Shown piece by piece: positions 52,401-59,701 of a DNA stretch of 64,000 bases. This stretch comes from Halovulum sp039190275 (GTDB lineage: Bacteria > Pseudomonadota > Alphaproteobacteria > Rhodobacterales > Rhodobacteraceae). Positions within the stretch are counted from its first letter, which is position 1, and each line of letters opens with the position of its first letter. Both the position numbers and the translations under genes were made by a program. Location of the stretch: NCBI GenBank assembly GCA_039190275.1, contig JBCCYF010000005.1, positions 9,608-73,607 on the forward strand, given 5' to 3'. A model generated the notes under the pieces. That model saw only the letters and a list, made by a program, of their open reading frames with translations, was not told where the DNA came from and did no database searches.

Positions 52401-52438
52401 TTTTCTATGATAAGGACGGGAGCCGTCAGGATGTCTGA
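49433..52438 (+). CDS. soxA: Sarcosine oxidase alpha subunit
   Basis: A 1001-residue subunit. The N-terminal ferredoxin-like domain (FNGRKLRGFVGDTLASALLA) and the NAD/FAD domain (VLVIGAGAAGLAAARASAQ, about residue 180) are followed by a C-terminal aminomethyltransferase (GCV_T) domain (LDASTLGKILVKGPDAAKFL; HVMRAEKGFIMIGDETDGT), which moves the methyl group to tetrahydrofolate. The GTG at 49433 has GGAGGG 8 bp upstream. It overlaps soxD and soxG, so all three are translationally coupled. Confidence 0.96.
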   Translation: MSKRLAKGGLLIDRNTPVYFSFNGRKLRGFVGDTLASALLAQGHGLVGRSFKYHRRRGIVASGVEEPNALMNLGDGDRLEPNQRATTTEVFEGLQARSQNHWPSLEFDIGALNTKLARFFPAGFYYKTFMWPRAAWKHVFEPVIRQSAGLGAAPDRDARDPDSYEHFYAYVDVLVIGAGAAGLAAARASAQGGARVLILEQTATIGGRALVDHDDGKAWTEARRAELEAMPNVTFRTRTMGAGVYDHGYVLAYERLTDHAPTHAGPRHRLWRIRAKQVITASGALERPLAFAGNDVPGVMLASAVRDYVRLYGVSPGDRTVLVTNNDDAYRTALALLDAGLTVPAVLDARTVADGPLPDAVRARGVRVETGRGVATVSGTSAVESVVVCDQAGEGTALETIRCDCVAVSGGWSPVVHLWSHCGGKLVWDAAQALFRPDPDRPPTGSDGGACVTTAGAASGALQMGAALADATAAGRKVAEALGLQPQREEASVIDAPAENPLLPVWVMPQEAPITLRSKAFLDFQNDVKLSDIQLAAQEGFESVEHAKRYTTLGMATDQGKLSNINGLAVLSDALDQPIPQTGTTTFRPPYTPISLGAIAGEARGPLFKPTRKTAIDAWLDDNGAVWEPVADWRRPYAIRQPGETVAAAVHREVLNTRQNVGLLDASTLGKILVKGPDAAKFLDLVYTNMMSTLKTGRCRYGLMCTENGFLFDDGVVVRLTEDSFLCHTTSGGSDRVHAWMEEWLQTEWWDLKVFTANLTEQFAQIAVVGPHARQVLERLGGVDVSREALPFMGWTEGVLAGIPARVYRISFSGELSYEIAVPASRGAAFWTACLEAGADLGLQPYGTEALHVMRAEKGFIMIGDETDGTVIPQDLNLNWAVSKKKADFIGKRAMERSFLTAPDRKQLVGLETLEPRTVLPDGAHAVEGAKKPDGMENMIGHVTSTYFSPTLNRSIAMALIKGGAQRMGQILDFPVEKGVTIRARVVDPVFYDKDGSRQDV

Positions 52439-52958
52439 GCCAGTGGTTTCCCGCGCCTCTGCGCGCGACATGATCACGCTGCGAGTGGATCTGGCCACCG
52501 CCAGTGCTGCCCTTCGGGAGGTCATCGGACTGGATGTTCCGCAGCAGCGTCGCGTGACGTTTGGGCAGGGTCGTTTGCTGGCCTGGATGGCCCATGACGA
52601 ACTTTTGCTTGTTATCGGGGACGGGCAGGCTCCGAACGTCGTTGCCGCCCTGAGCGCGGCCCTGGACGGCCAACATCACCTTGTGGCCGATGTATCCGAT
52701 GCCCGGGCACTGTTCCAGATCTCTGGCCCCGGCGCGCGAGAGGTTTTGGCCAAGGGCGCGCCGGTTGACCTTGACCCTGTCGCTTTTGGTCCCGGCGATG
52801 TCCGCAGAACCCGGCTGGCGCAGGTAGCCGCGGCGTTCTGGATGACGCAGGACGGAGTATTTGAGCTGGTGTGCTTCCGGTCGGTCGCCGAATATGTGGA
52901 GACCGTCCTGTCGACCGCCGCCAACCCAGACAGCCTGCCTGCGTATTTCCCGGCCTGA
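52431..52958 (+). CDS. soxG: Sarcosine oxidase gamma subunit
   Basis: A 175-residue subunit, low in conserved motifs but with the family pattern DVSDARALFQISGPGAREVL and QVAAAFWMTQDGVFELVCFRS (split: VAAAFWMTQDG, FELVCFRS). The ATG at 52431 overlaps the soxA stop by 8 bp. It is the fourth subunit of the sarcosine oxidase complex and closes the operon. Confidence 0.93.
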   Translation: MSEPVVSRASARDMITLRVDLATASAALREVIGLDVPQQRRVTFGQGRLLAWMAHDELLLVIGDGQAPNVVAALSAALDGQHHLVADVSDARALFQISGPGAREVLAKGAPVDLDPVAFGPGDVRRTRLAQVAAAFWMTQDGVFELVCFRSVAEYVETVLSTAANPDSLPAYFPA

Positions 52959-53025
52959 CAGGCCTTGACGGGACGCCCCCTGACAGCGCAATTGTATGCA
53001 ACTCTTTGAACGAGTGCGGGGAACG

Positions 53026-53775
53026 ATGCTGAAAAATGCCGGTCTAACTGTGACTGTTTTGGCCTGGGCTGGTGCGGCCGCGGCTGCTGATCTGAACATC
53101 TGTGTCGAAGGGGCTTACCCCCCCTTTTCCTTCACCGCTGACGATGGTTCGGTCGAGGGGTTCGACGTCGATATCGCAAATGCGCTCTGCGCCGAGATGG
53201 AACAGACCTGCGAGATGGTTCAATCGGACTGGGTGGGAATTATTCCGTCCCTGCTCGAACGTCGGTGCGACGCGATTGTTGCATCGATGTCGATCACGGA
53301 AGAGCGGCGCAAGATCATCGATTTTTCCACCAAGTACTACAACACGCCCGCCCGTTTTGTCGGCGAAGTGGGAATGACGGTCGAAGACCTCGATGGTCAG
53401 ATTGTCGGTGTCCAGCGCGGAAGCCTGCATCAACGGTTTCTGCTGGATACGTTCCCCGAAATCACGGTCGATCTGTTCGATACCCAGGACGGCGCGTTCG
53501 ACGCGCTTGCGGCTGGTGAGGTTCAGGCGATCATGTCGGACAGTATCGCGATCTATGATGCCTTTCTGAACACTCCAGCTGGTCGCGGCTATGATTATTT
53601 CGGTCCCGAGTACTCGGAACCTGAATACCATGGGATCGGCGCCGCTGTTGCCGTGCGACAGGGCGAGACCGAACTGCGTAATGCGTTCAGCCACGCGATC
53701 GGCGTTATCCGCAGCACCGGAGAATATCAGGATATCAACGCCAAGTACTTCAGTTTTGACATATTTGGCGGCTAG
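53026..53775 (+). CDS. Periplasmic amino-acid-binding protein (family 3 solute-binding)
   Basis: A 249-residue secreted protein. Signal peptide (MLKNAGLTVTVLAWAGAAAA), then the SBP_bac_3 pattern: CVEGAYPPFSFTADDGSVEG, GFDVDIANALC, ASMSITEERRKIIDFSTKYY. It would bind a polar amino acid or similar for an ABC importer, but no permease or ATPase gene is adjacent, so it is an orphan here. ATG 53026 is chosen for the signal peptide and GGGGAACG upstream. A short hairpin follows. Confidence 0.9.
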   Translation: MLKNAGLTVTVLAWAGAAAAADLNICVEGAYPPFSFTADDGSVEGFDVDIANALCAEMEQTCEMVQSDWVGIIPSLLERRCDAIVASMSITEERRKIIDFSTKYYNTPARFVGEVGMTVEDLDGQIVGVQRGSLHQRFLLDTFPEITVDLFDTQDGAFDALAAGEVQAIMSDSIAIYDAFLNTPAGRGYDYFGPEYSEPEYHGIGAAVAVRQGETELRNAFSHAIGVIRSTGEYQDINAKYFSFDIFGG

Positions 53776-53785
53776 CGCTCAGGGA

Positions 53786-53806
53786 GCTATGCGCTGAAGG
53801 CATAGC
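53786..53806 (+). terminator. Hairpin after the binding-protein gene
   Basis: GCTATGC (53786-53792) and GCATAGC (53800-53806) form a perfect 7-bp stem with a 7-nt loop 10 bp after the stop; GGAATTTCCC follows. A probable but not strong terminator. Confidence 0.5.
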
Positions 53807-53902
53807 GGAATTTCCCTATTGTGCACTGCAATACGCACCGCCGCTGGACTATGTTTTGCTCAACAGGGCCGTACGTTGCGACCCGGAACCTGGAGAGTAA
53901 TT

Positions 53903-54073
53903 ATGAAAACCGACTTTGATATCCCGAGCTATGCCGAGATCGAAAGAATTGAACGCCGGGCCCATGCTATGCGTGCCGAGGCCATGCGGAACGGCATCGC
54001 CTCGCTGGGCCGCGGCATGGTACGGCTGCCGGCGCGCGTAAGCGCCGCGATGCGGTTGCGTCGCACGGCCTAA
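53903..54073 (+). CDS. Small basic protein (RSP_7527-like)
   Basis: A 56-residue, Arg- and Ala-rich helical protein with the pattern PSYAEIERIERRAHAMRAEA and MRNGIASLGRG. It resembles short proteins of Rhodobacteraceae that I recall as the RSP_7527 family; this match is from memory. TGGAGAG precedes the ATG. It is a lone gene. The role is unknown. Confidence 0.65.
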   Translation: MKTDFDIPSYAEIERIERRAHAMRAEAMRNGIASLGRGMVRLPARVSAAMRLRRTA

Positions 54074-54138
54074 CCCCCGTTTTGCGCGGCTGACGGGGTG
54101 GCCTTTCGCCCCGATGCGCCACTGTGTATCAGGGGGAC

Positions 54139-55335
54139 ATGAGTTCCCCTGAACGCCCCGCCATCCGGCTCCGCCCTAACAAACCCGCCCAGCCGTTGCG
54201 GTTTGGCGCGCCGTGGGCTTTTGCGGATACGTTGGTGCTGGATCGTCGGGCCCGCGCGCTCGACCCCGGCTCAATCGTCACGCTGCAGGACGCCGAGCGG
54301 CAGCCGTTGGCCACAGCTGCTTTCAATCCCAACTCCAAAATCGCCGCGCGCCTGCTGGACCGTGATCCATCCATTGGGATTGACGGCGCGTGGCTTGCGG
54401 CACGTATAAGCCGGGCGCTGGCACTGCGCGAGCGGCTTTATGACCAACCGTACTACCGGTTGATCCATGCCGAGGCGGATGGTTTGCCAGGGGTCATTGT
54501 GGATCGTTTCGGCGATGTTCTTGCGGTTCAGCCAAACGCCGCCTGGGCCGAACAATTGTTCCCTGACTTGGTCGCGACGCTGATCGACGTAACGGGCGCT
54601 GCGGCGGTCTACAAGAATGCCAGCGGCCGCGCCCGCGGTCTTGAGGGCCTCGACGATGTCTCGGGTCTGGCGATGGGATCTATCGATACCCCGCTGGACG
54701 TGCCGATGAACGGGGCGATCTACTGTGCCGATATCCTCGGTGGTCAGAAGACAGGGCTCTACTTCGATCAGCGGCCGAACCACGCGCTGGCGGCGCGTTT
54801 GGCCCGCGGCGGGTCTGTGCTTGATGTGTTCTCGCATGTTGGCGGCTTCTCCCTGGCTGCTTTGGCGGCGGGCGCGGCCGAGGCGCTGGCGGTTGATGCC
54901 TCCGCCGCCGCACTGGATCTGGCCGCTTCGGGCGCCGCGAAGACAGGCGTCGGCGACAGGTTTCGTATGCAGAAGGGCGATGCTTTTGTCGTGCTCGCGG
55001 ATCTTGCGGCGGCGGGGCGGCGCTTTGACACGGTTGTCTGCGATCCGCCCGCATTTGCCCCTGCGAAACCGGCGCTGGAGGCAGGGTTGCGGGCGTATGA
55101 ACGGGTGGCCCGAATGGCGGCACAGCTCGTCGCGCCGGGCGGTTTTCTGGTCGTTTGCTCTTGTTCCCACGCGGCCGATCTGCCGAAATTCCGGACCGCC
55201 TCGTTGCGCGGTGTGGGCCGTTCCGGGCGGTCGGCGCAGATTGTCGCCACGGGTGCGGCTGGTCCGGATCACCCGGTGCACCCCTATCTTGCGGAATCCG
55301 CGTATCTCAAAGCTCTGTTCCTGCGGCTTGACTGA
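54139..55335 (+). CDS. Class I SAM-dependent rRNA methyltransferase (RlmI-like)
   Basis: A 398-residue methyltransferase with an N-terminal PUA-like domain (FADTLVLDRRARALDPGSIV), a middle domain (HAEADGLPGVIVDRFGD) and a Rossmann domain (YFDQRPNHALAARLA, VLDVFSHVGGFSLAAL, VVCDPPAFA, VVCSCSH). The CSCSH region carries the catalytic Cys of rRNA m5C methylases of the RlmI/RlmK group. AGGGGGAC precedes the ATG. The PIN gene overlaps its stop by one base. Confidence 0.93.
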   Translation: MSSPERPAIRLRPNKPAQPLRFGAPWAFADTLVLDRRARALDPGSIVTLQDAERQPLATAAFNPNSKIAARLLDRDPSIGIDGAWLAARISRALALRERLYDQPYYRLIHAEADGLPGVIVDRFGDVLAVQPNAAWAEQLFPDLVATLIDVTGAAAVYKNASGRARGLEGLDDVSGLAMGSIDTPLDVPMNGAIYCADILGGQKTGLYFDQRPNHALAARLARGGSVLDVFSHVGGFSLAALAAGAAEALAVDASAAALDLAASGAAKTGVGDRFRMQKGDAFVVLADLAAAGRRFDTVVCDPPAFAPAKPALEAGLRAYERVARMAAQLVAPGGFLVVCSCSHAADLPKFRTASLRGVGRSGRSAQIVATGAAGPDHPVHPYLAESAYLKALFLRLD

Positions 55336-55880
55336 TGCGGGTCCTGCTCGACGCATGCATCCTGTACCCCACGGTCCTGCGCGAGGTCCTGGTCGGTGTC
55401 GCGCAGGAAGGCGGGTTCGAGCCGCTGTACTCCGAGCGCTTGTTGGCAGAGTGGATCCACGCTGCCGCGCGCGCAGGTCCTCAGGTCGAAACCACAGCGC
55501 GGGCGGAAGCGGCGCTGTTCCGCGCTGCGTTTCCTCAGGGCTGCATTTTGCCGCCACCGGGCGCGGAGGAGTGTCTGTCGCTGCCGGATCCAGGGGATCT
55601 TCATGTGCTCGCAGCCGCGATTGAGGGGCAAGCAGAGGCCATCGCAACGGTCAATCTAAAGGACTTTCCGACGCGCACGCTTGGGCGCCACGGAATGGTC
55701 GTCCGGACGCCCGATAGTTTGCTGTTGGAACTGCTTCAGGGTGGCATGGACGAGGTCGCGCGCGTAACCGAAAGAGTGCGCGCCAAGACCCAGGCGATCT
55801 CGGGTCAGGCGCAGGATCTTCGGCGGTTGCTAAAGCGCGCCGGCTTGCCGCGATTGGGCAAGGCGGTGGCACGTGCCTAA
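55335..55880 (+). CDS. PIN-domain protein (RSP_2648 family)
   Basis: A 181-residue PIN-fold nuclease-like protein. Acidic active-site positions appear in RVLLDACILYP (Asp6) and DPGDLHVLAAAIEG; a third is likely in TVNLKDFP. A helical C-terminal extension (residues 135-181) follows. No antitoxin gene is beside it, and it is coupled to an rRNA methylase (TGATG overlap), so a role in RNA processing is more likely than a toxin-antitoxin pair. The family name is from memory of the R. sphaeroides homologue. Confidence 0.85.
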   Translation: MRVLLDACILYPTVLREVLVGVAQEGGFEPLYSERLLAEWIHAAARAGPQVETTARAEAALFRAAFPQGCILPPPGAEECLSLPDPGDLHVLAAAIEGQAEAIATVNLKDFPTRTLGRHGMVVRTPDSLLLELLQGGMDEVARVTERVRAKTQAISGQAQDLRRLLKRAGLPRLGKAVARA

Positions 55881-55913
55881 GGTCTGCGGTCCAACGGGTG
55901 CGTGCCCGGCAGG

Positions 55914-57065
55914 CTAGGCGCCTGATCCGAGGGACCCGCCGGTCACATCCGCGCCATAGAGCCAGTCGAAACGTCTCAGCAACCCGCCCGGAAGGCGCTG
56001 CGCCGCCGCCAGTCCCGTGCGGCGTGCCCCGCGCGCCAGGGGTGAACTGAGGTGATACACCCGCGCGTTGCCCCGGGCGGTCCGTTGTACGCGCGCGGTC
56101 CGCGGTTTGCGCAACGCTTCATAGCGGGACAGCCCGTCCGAAATGCCAAGGGCTGAGACGCTGTCGGCAAGTACCCAGGCATCCTCGATGGCCATCGCCG
56201 CGCCCTGTGCCAGGAACGGCAACATCGGGTGGCAGGCGTCGCCCAACAGGCATGTGGTCCCGTCGCGCCAGGACGGCAGCGCCTGATGCGCGAACAATCC
56301 CCACAGGATCGTCGTATCCACCCGGTCCAGGATCTGCGGAACCGGCGCGGCCCAACCCTCGAAGGCCCGGTTGAGGTTCGCGACGTCATCGGCGCGGTTC
56401 CACCCCTCGTCAGCCCAGGCGGTGCGCTCTTCGACTGCGACCAGGTTCCATATCTTTCCGCCGCGCAAAGGATACAGCACCATGTGTCGGCCCGGGCCCA
56501 AAAGCAGTTGCGTCGCATCCGGGTTGAGTCCGGATGGCACGCCGCCACCGTCGATCAGCGCCCGCCACGCGACCTGACCTGTGAATTCAGGTGACACAAT
56601 GGGGTGCAGGGATTTGCGGAATGCCGAGCGAACACCGTCTGCGGCTACGATCAGGTCAGCCTCCGGTGAGGCCTGCGGTGTTACGGTACGGCCCATTTGG
56701 AACCGGACGCCTGCCGCCGTTGCCGCGGTGCCCAGTGCTGCAAGCAGATCTTGTCTATGCAGTTGTACATAGATTTCCCCATAGCGCGCTTCGGCCCTTG
56801 GGCCAAAGGGAACGATGGCCTCTATCCGTCCGCTCAGTCCATCACGCAGCTCCACCCGGTCAGGGCGGTCAGAGACGGCGCGAACGTCGACATCAAGCGC
56901 CGCGAGAACGCGCATCGCATTGGGGCCGAGTTGCAGGCCAGCCCCGACCTCTTTCCAAGCCGGGGCCTGTTCGTAGACTGTCACCGCCCAGCCGCGCCTG
57001 GCCAATGCCAAACCTGCGGTCACGCCGCCGATCCCGGCACCGACGATGGCAGCTGTCCCTATCAT
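55914..57065 (-). CDS. FAD-dependent aromatic monooxygenase (salicylate/3-hydroxybenzoate hydroxylase type)
   Basis: A 383-residue group A flavin monooxygenase. Motifs: AAIVGAGIGGVTAGLALARR (FAD), the DG motif in DLIVAADGVRSAFR, and the second FAD contact GDACHPMLPFLAQGAAMAIE. Such enzymes hydroxylate aromatic acids with NAD(P)H and oxygen; the closest look is to salicylate 1-hydroxylase / 3-hydroxybenzoate 6-hydroxylase. No aromatic pathway genes are near, so the substrate stays open. It lies downstream of dksA on the same strand after a terminator. Confidence 0.9.
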   Translation of the reverse strand: MIGTAAIVGAGIGGVTAGLALARRGWAVTVYEQAPAWKEVGAGLQLGPNAMRVLAALDVDVRAVSDRPDRVELRDGLSGRIEAIVPFGPRAEARYGEIYVQLHRQDLLAALGTAATAAGVRFQMGRTVTPQASPEADLIVAADGVRSAFRKSLHPIVSPEFTGQVAWRALIDGGGVPSGLNPDATQLLLGPGRHMVLYPLRGGKIWNLVAVEERTAWADEGWNRADDVANLNRAFEGWAAPVPQILDRVDTTILWGLFAHQALPSWRDGTTCLLGDACHPMLPFLAQGAAMAIEDAWVLADSVSALGISDGLSRYEALRKPRTARVQRTARGNARVYHLSSPLARGARRTGLAAAQRLPGGLLRRFDWLYGADVTGGSLGSGA

Positions 57066-57078
57066 CCGAACTCCCCAT

Positions 57079-57112
57079 AAAAAAAGGGCCCTCAGTTATG
57101 GGCCCCTTTTTT
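57079..57112 (-). terminator. Rho-independent terminator of dksA
   Basis: On the minus strand GGGCCC pairs with GGGCCC around an 8-nt loop, with A-rich and T-rich arms (seven T residues) on each side. It lies 14 bp after the dksA stop and separates it from the flavin monooxygenase gene. Confidence 0.9.
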
Positions 57113-57126
57113 GCTCTGGTCGCGGA

Positions 57127-57549
57127 TCAGTCGTCGCGATGTACTTTTTCGCGCCTTTCGTGGCGCTCCTGCGCTTCCAGGCTCAGCGTCGCGATAGGTC
57201 GCGCGTCAAGCCGTTTGAGCGAGATCGGCTCTCCGGTGGCTTCGCAATAGCCGTAGGTGCCGTCCTCGATCCGGCGAATAGCGGCGTCGATCTTTGAAAC
57301 GACCTTGCGCTGACGATCCCGGGTGCGCAGTTCAAGTGCGCGATCCGTCTCTTCCGAGGCACGGTCCGCGACATCCGGTATGTTCCGCGTCCCCTCTTGC
57401 ATGCCTTCAATGGTGCCTTTGCTATCGGCGAGAATGGCGTTTTTCCAGTTCGTCAGCTTCTCACGAAAATACTCTAACTGGCGCTCGTTCATGAAGGGTT
57501 CGTCTTCGGCGGGACGATAATCGGTGTCGAAATTTGTTTCGGCTTTCAT
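57127..57549 (-). CDS. dksA: RNA polymerase-binding protein DksA
   Basis: A 140-residue DksA/TraR family protein. It has a helical N-terminus, the coiled-coil with the acidic tip (VADRASEETDRALELRTRDR) and a C-terminal finger-like region that has only one Cys (YGYCEATGEPISLKRLDARP). This single-cysteine form is known in alphaproteobacteria, including the R. sphaeroides protein, and works without a classical zinc finger. It modulates transcription with ppGpp. ATG 57549 is chosen by homology; the frame extends further upstream. Confidence 0.93.
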   Translation of the reverse strand: MKAETNFDTDYRPAEDEPFMNERQLEYFREKLTNWKNAILADSKGTIEGMQEGTRNIPDVADRASEETDRALELRTRDRQRKVVSKIDAAIRRIEDGTYGYCEATGEPISLKRLDARPIATLSLEAQERHERREKVHRDD

Positions 57550-57737
57550 TCGTCGCTGTACCCCTGGTCTTAGGTGCATTCCCAGGCCCGTCGGGTGGGC
57601 TTGTCTGCGCACCTCTGCTCTGTCTGTGGGGCTCGTTTACAAAGATTTCACACCCTTGTCGACTCAAACGGTACTTCCTGTTGGAATTGTTTTGCATCTA
57701 GCTTAACGCAGTCTTCGAGCACGCAATGGAGCGCTTT

Positions 57738-58586
57738 ATGCAATTTACGTCGACGGATACCTACATTGCGTCAGAGGACCTGAGGGTTGCCGTTAACGCG
57801 GCGATCACGCTGGAACGCCCTTTGCTGGTCAAAGGTGAGCCCGGGACCGGCAAAACCGTGCTTGCGCGGCAGATCGCCGAGGTGTTGGGCCTGCCATTGC
57901 TGGAGTGGTCGATCAAATCGACCACCAAGGCGCAACAGGGCCTGTACGAGTATGACGCGGTCAGCCGTTTGCGCGACAGCCAACTGGGCGACGAGCGGGT
58001 GGCGGACGTCTCGAACTATATTAAGCCCGGCACGCTGTGGGAGGCGTTTGAGGCCGATACACGTCAGGTCCTACTGATCGATGAAATCGACAAGGCGGAT
58101 ATCGAATTTCCCAATGACCTGTTACAGGAACTCGACCGGATGGAGTTCTTTGTTTACGAAACCGGTCAGACGATCCGGGCCAAGCAAAGGCCGATTGTCA
58201 TCATCACGTCGAACAACGAAAAGGAACTGCCAGATGCGTTCTTGCGGCGGTGTTTCTTTCACTACATCAATTTTCCCGACGCCGAGACGCTTGAACGCAT
58301 CGTGGGTGTCCATTTTCCGGGGCTGAAACAGGACCTGGTGCGCCGCGCCCTTGAGCAATTCTTTGAGATCCGGGAAACCCCGGGGCTGAAGAAGAAGCCC
58401 TCCACCTCCGAGGTGCTGGACTGGCTGAAGCTGCTTTTGGCCGAGGATCTGAGCGCAGAAGATCTACGGCGCGATCCACATGACGCGCTCCCGCGTTTGC
58501 ACGGCGCGCTCCTGAAGAACGAGCAGGACGTGCAGTTGTTCGAACGCCTCGCGTTCCTGGCCCGCGGTAAGCGATCATCAACCTGA
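57738..58586 (+). CDS. MoxR-type AAA+ ATPase
   Basis: A 282-residue ATPase with Walker A GEPGTGKTVLA (near residue 37), Walker B VLLIDEIDKAD and sensor region VIITSNNEKELPDAFLRRC. This MoxR subgroup (YcfR/CoxD-like) works with a VWA-domain partner, here the gene at 61286, to mature or insert cofactors in other proteins. ATG 57738 has GGAGCG upstream; ATG 57726 is an alternative. Confidence 0.93.
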   Translation: MQFTSTDTYIASEDLRVAVNAAITLERPLLVKGEPGTGKTVLARQIAEVLGLPLLEWSIKSTTKAQQGLYEYDAVSRLRDSQLGDERVADVSNYIKPGTLWEAFEADTRQVLLIDEIDKADIEFPNDLLQELDRMEFFVYETGQTIRAKQRPIVIITSNNEKELPDAFLRRCFFHYINFPDAETLERIVGVHFPGLKQDLVRRALEQFFEIRETPGLKKKPSTSEVLDWLKLLLAEDLSAEDLRRDPHDALPRLHGALLKNEQDVQLFERLAFLARGKRSST

Positions 58587-58686
58587 AAGCCGTTGCAGCA
58601 AACAGGTCATGGCCAATCCGCCATCTGAATGCTAGGAATTGTGCAATGCAGCATCAATGGGCTGCTCCATGGTTAAGGAGGTCGCA

Positions 58687-58998
58687 GTGGCAAATCCGGC
58701 GTTTTTTGGGAATCTCGATGTTTCAAAGGGCTGGTTCGACCTTGCGTTGGCCTGTTGGCGCATGAATCAAGCGGCAACCGAGGTTATTGTGCGACGCAGC
58801 GTAATGATGTCGCGCGGCCGTATGGATCGGGGCGAGGCGATGGGTATGGTCACGGAGAAATACGTGGCAGCCGCTGCCGGACTGGGGCAAGCCTCGGTCC
58901 AGGTGGCCTTGGGAGCCCGGCCCGATGTGATCGTCGGCGCGGCCCTGTCGCCGGTACAGCGCAAGACCCAGGCGAATGCGCGACGGCTGCGACGCTGA
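58687..58998 (+). CDS. Small helical phasin-like protein
   Basis: A 103-residue protein with long amphipathic helices (GWFDLALACWRMNQAATEVI; MDRGEAMGMVTEKYVAAAAG) and a basic tail (KTQANARRLRR). The look is phasin-like, similar to short Rhodobacterales proteins sometimes labelled antifreeze. It starts with GTG 58687, with a perfect AAGGAGGT 6 bp before. It lies between the MoxR gene and the acetyltransferase. The function is not established. Confidence 0.7.
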   Translation: MANPAFFGNLDVSKGWFDLALACWRMNQAATEVIVRRSVMMSRGRMDRGEAMGMVTEKYVAAAAGLGQASVQVALGARPDVIVGAALSPVQRKTQANARRLRR

Positions 58999-59033
58999 TT
59001 GCGCCAGCTGCGCGCTGGCAGTACAGGGTGTGG

Positions 59034-59471
59034 ATGGAAAACATTCGCCCTATTGAGGCAGCAGATCAGCCGGAATGGAAAGTGTTGTGGTCGCAATACC
59101 TCGCGTTCTATGGCGCCTCGGTTTCCGAGGCGGTCTACACCACCACGTTTGCGCGATTGCTGTCCACGGATCCGACCGAGTTCAAGGGCATGGCGGCGGT
59201 GGAAGACGGACAGCTGGTGGGCCTGGCGCATTATCTGTTTCACCGCCATGGCTGGCGGATTGAGAACGTGGTCTACCTCCAGGATCTTTATGTTCTGCCT
59301 GCGCACCGCGGATCGGGGTTGGGACGCAAGCTGATCGAGGCTGTCTATGCCGAGGCGGATCTGGCCAGATGCCCCTCTGTCTACTGGTTGACGCAGGACT
59401 TCAATACAGAAGCGCGGCAGTTGTACGATCGTTTGGCCAGTGTGACCCCTTTTATCAAGTATCAGCGCTGA
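59034..59471 (+). CDS. GNAT family N-acetyltransferase
   Basis: A 145-residue acetyltransferase with the acetyl-CoA site LQDLYVLPAHRGSGLGRKLI (residues 80-100), preceded by LVGLAHYLFH and followed by VYWLTQDFNTEARQLYDRL. The acceptor amine is unknown. It starts at ATG 59034 (ACAGGG upstream), 35 bp after the phasin-like gene. Confidence 0.92.
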   Translation: MENIRPIEAADQPEWKVLWSQYLAFYGASVSEAVYTTTFARLLSTDPTEFKGMAAVEDGQLVGLAHYLFHRHGWRIENVVYLQDLYVLPAHRGSGLGRKLIEAVYAEADLARCPSVYWLTQDFNTEARQLYDRLASVTPFIKYQR

Positions 59472-59701
59472 TCAATCAAATTGAGCGCCGCGTGCGGCGC
59501 ACGCCTTTGTGCGCTGACGCGCGGCGGGTACCCGGTGATTGGCGGAACGCCGGGGTTTGCAGCGTCAGATTAAATCCGCCGCTTGCTGGGGCCGGTTTTT
59601 GTAGGCATTCTGCCGGGACTACGGTGCGAGATCGGGAGGGCAGGGCGCTTATTCCGGCGTGGCGCATATGGGGGCATGCAGTGAGGCATATCGGGGGCCA
59701 G

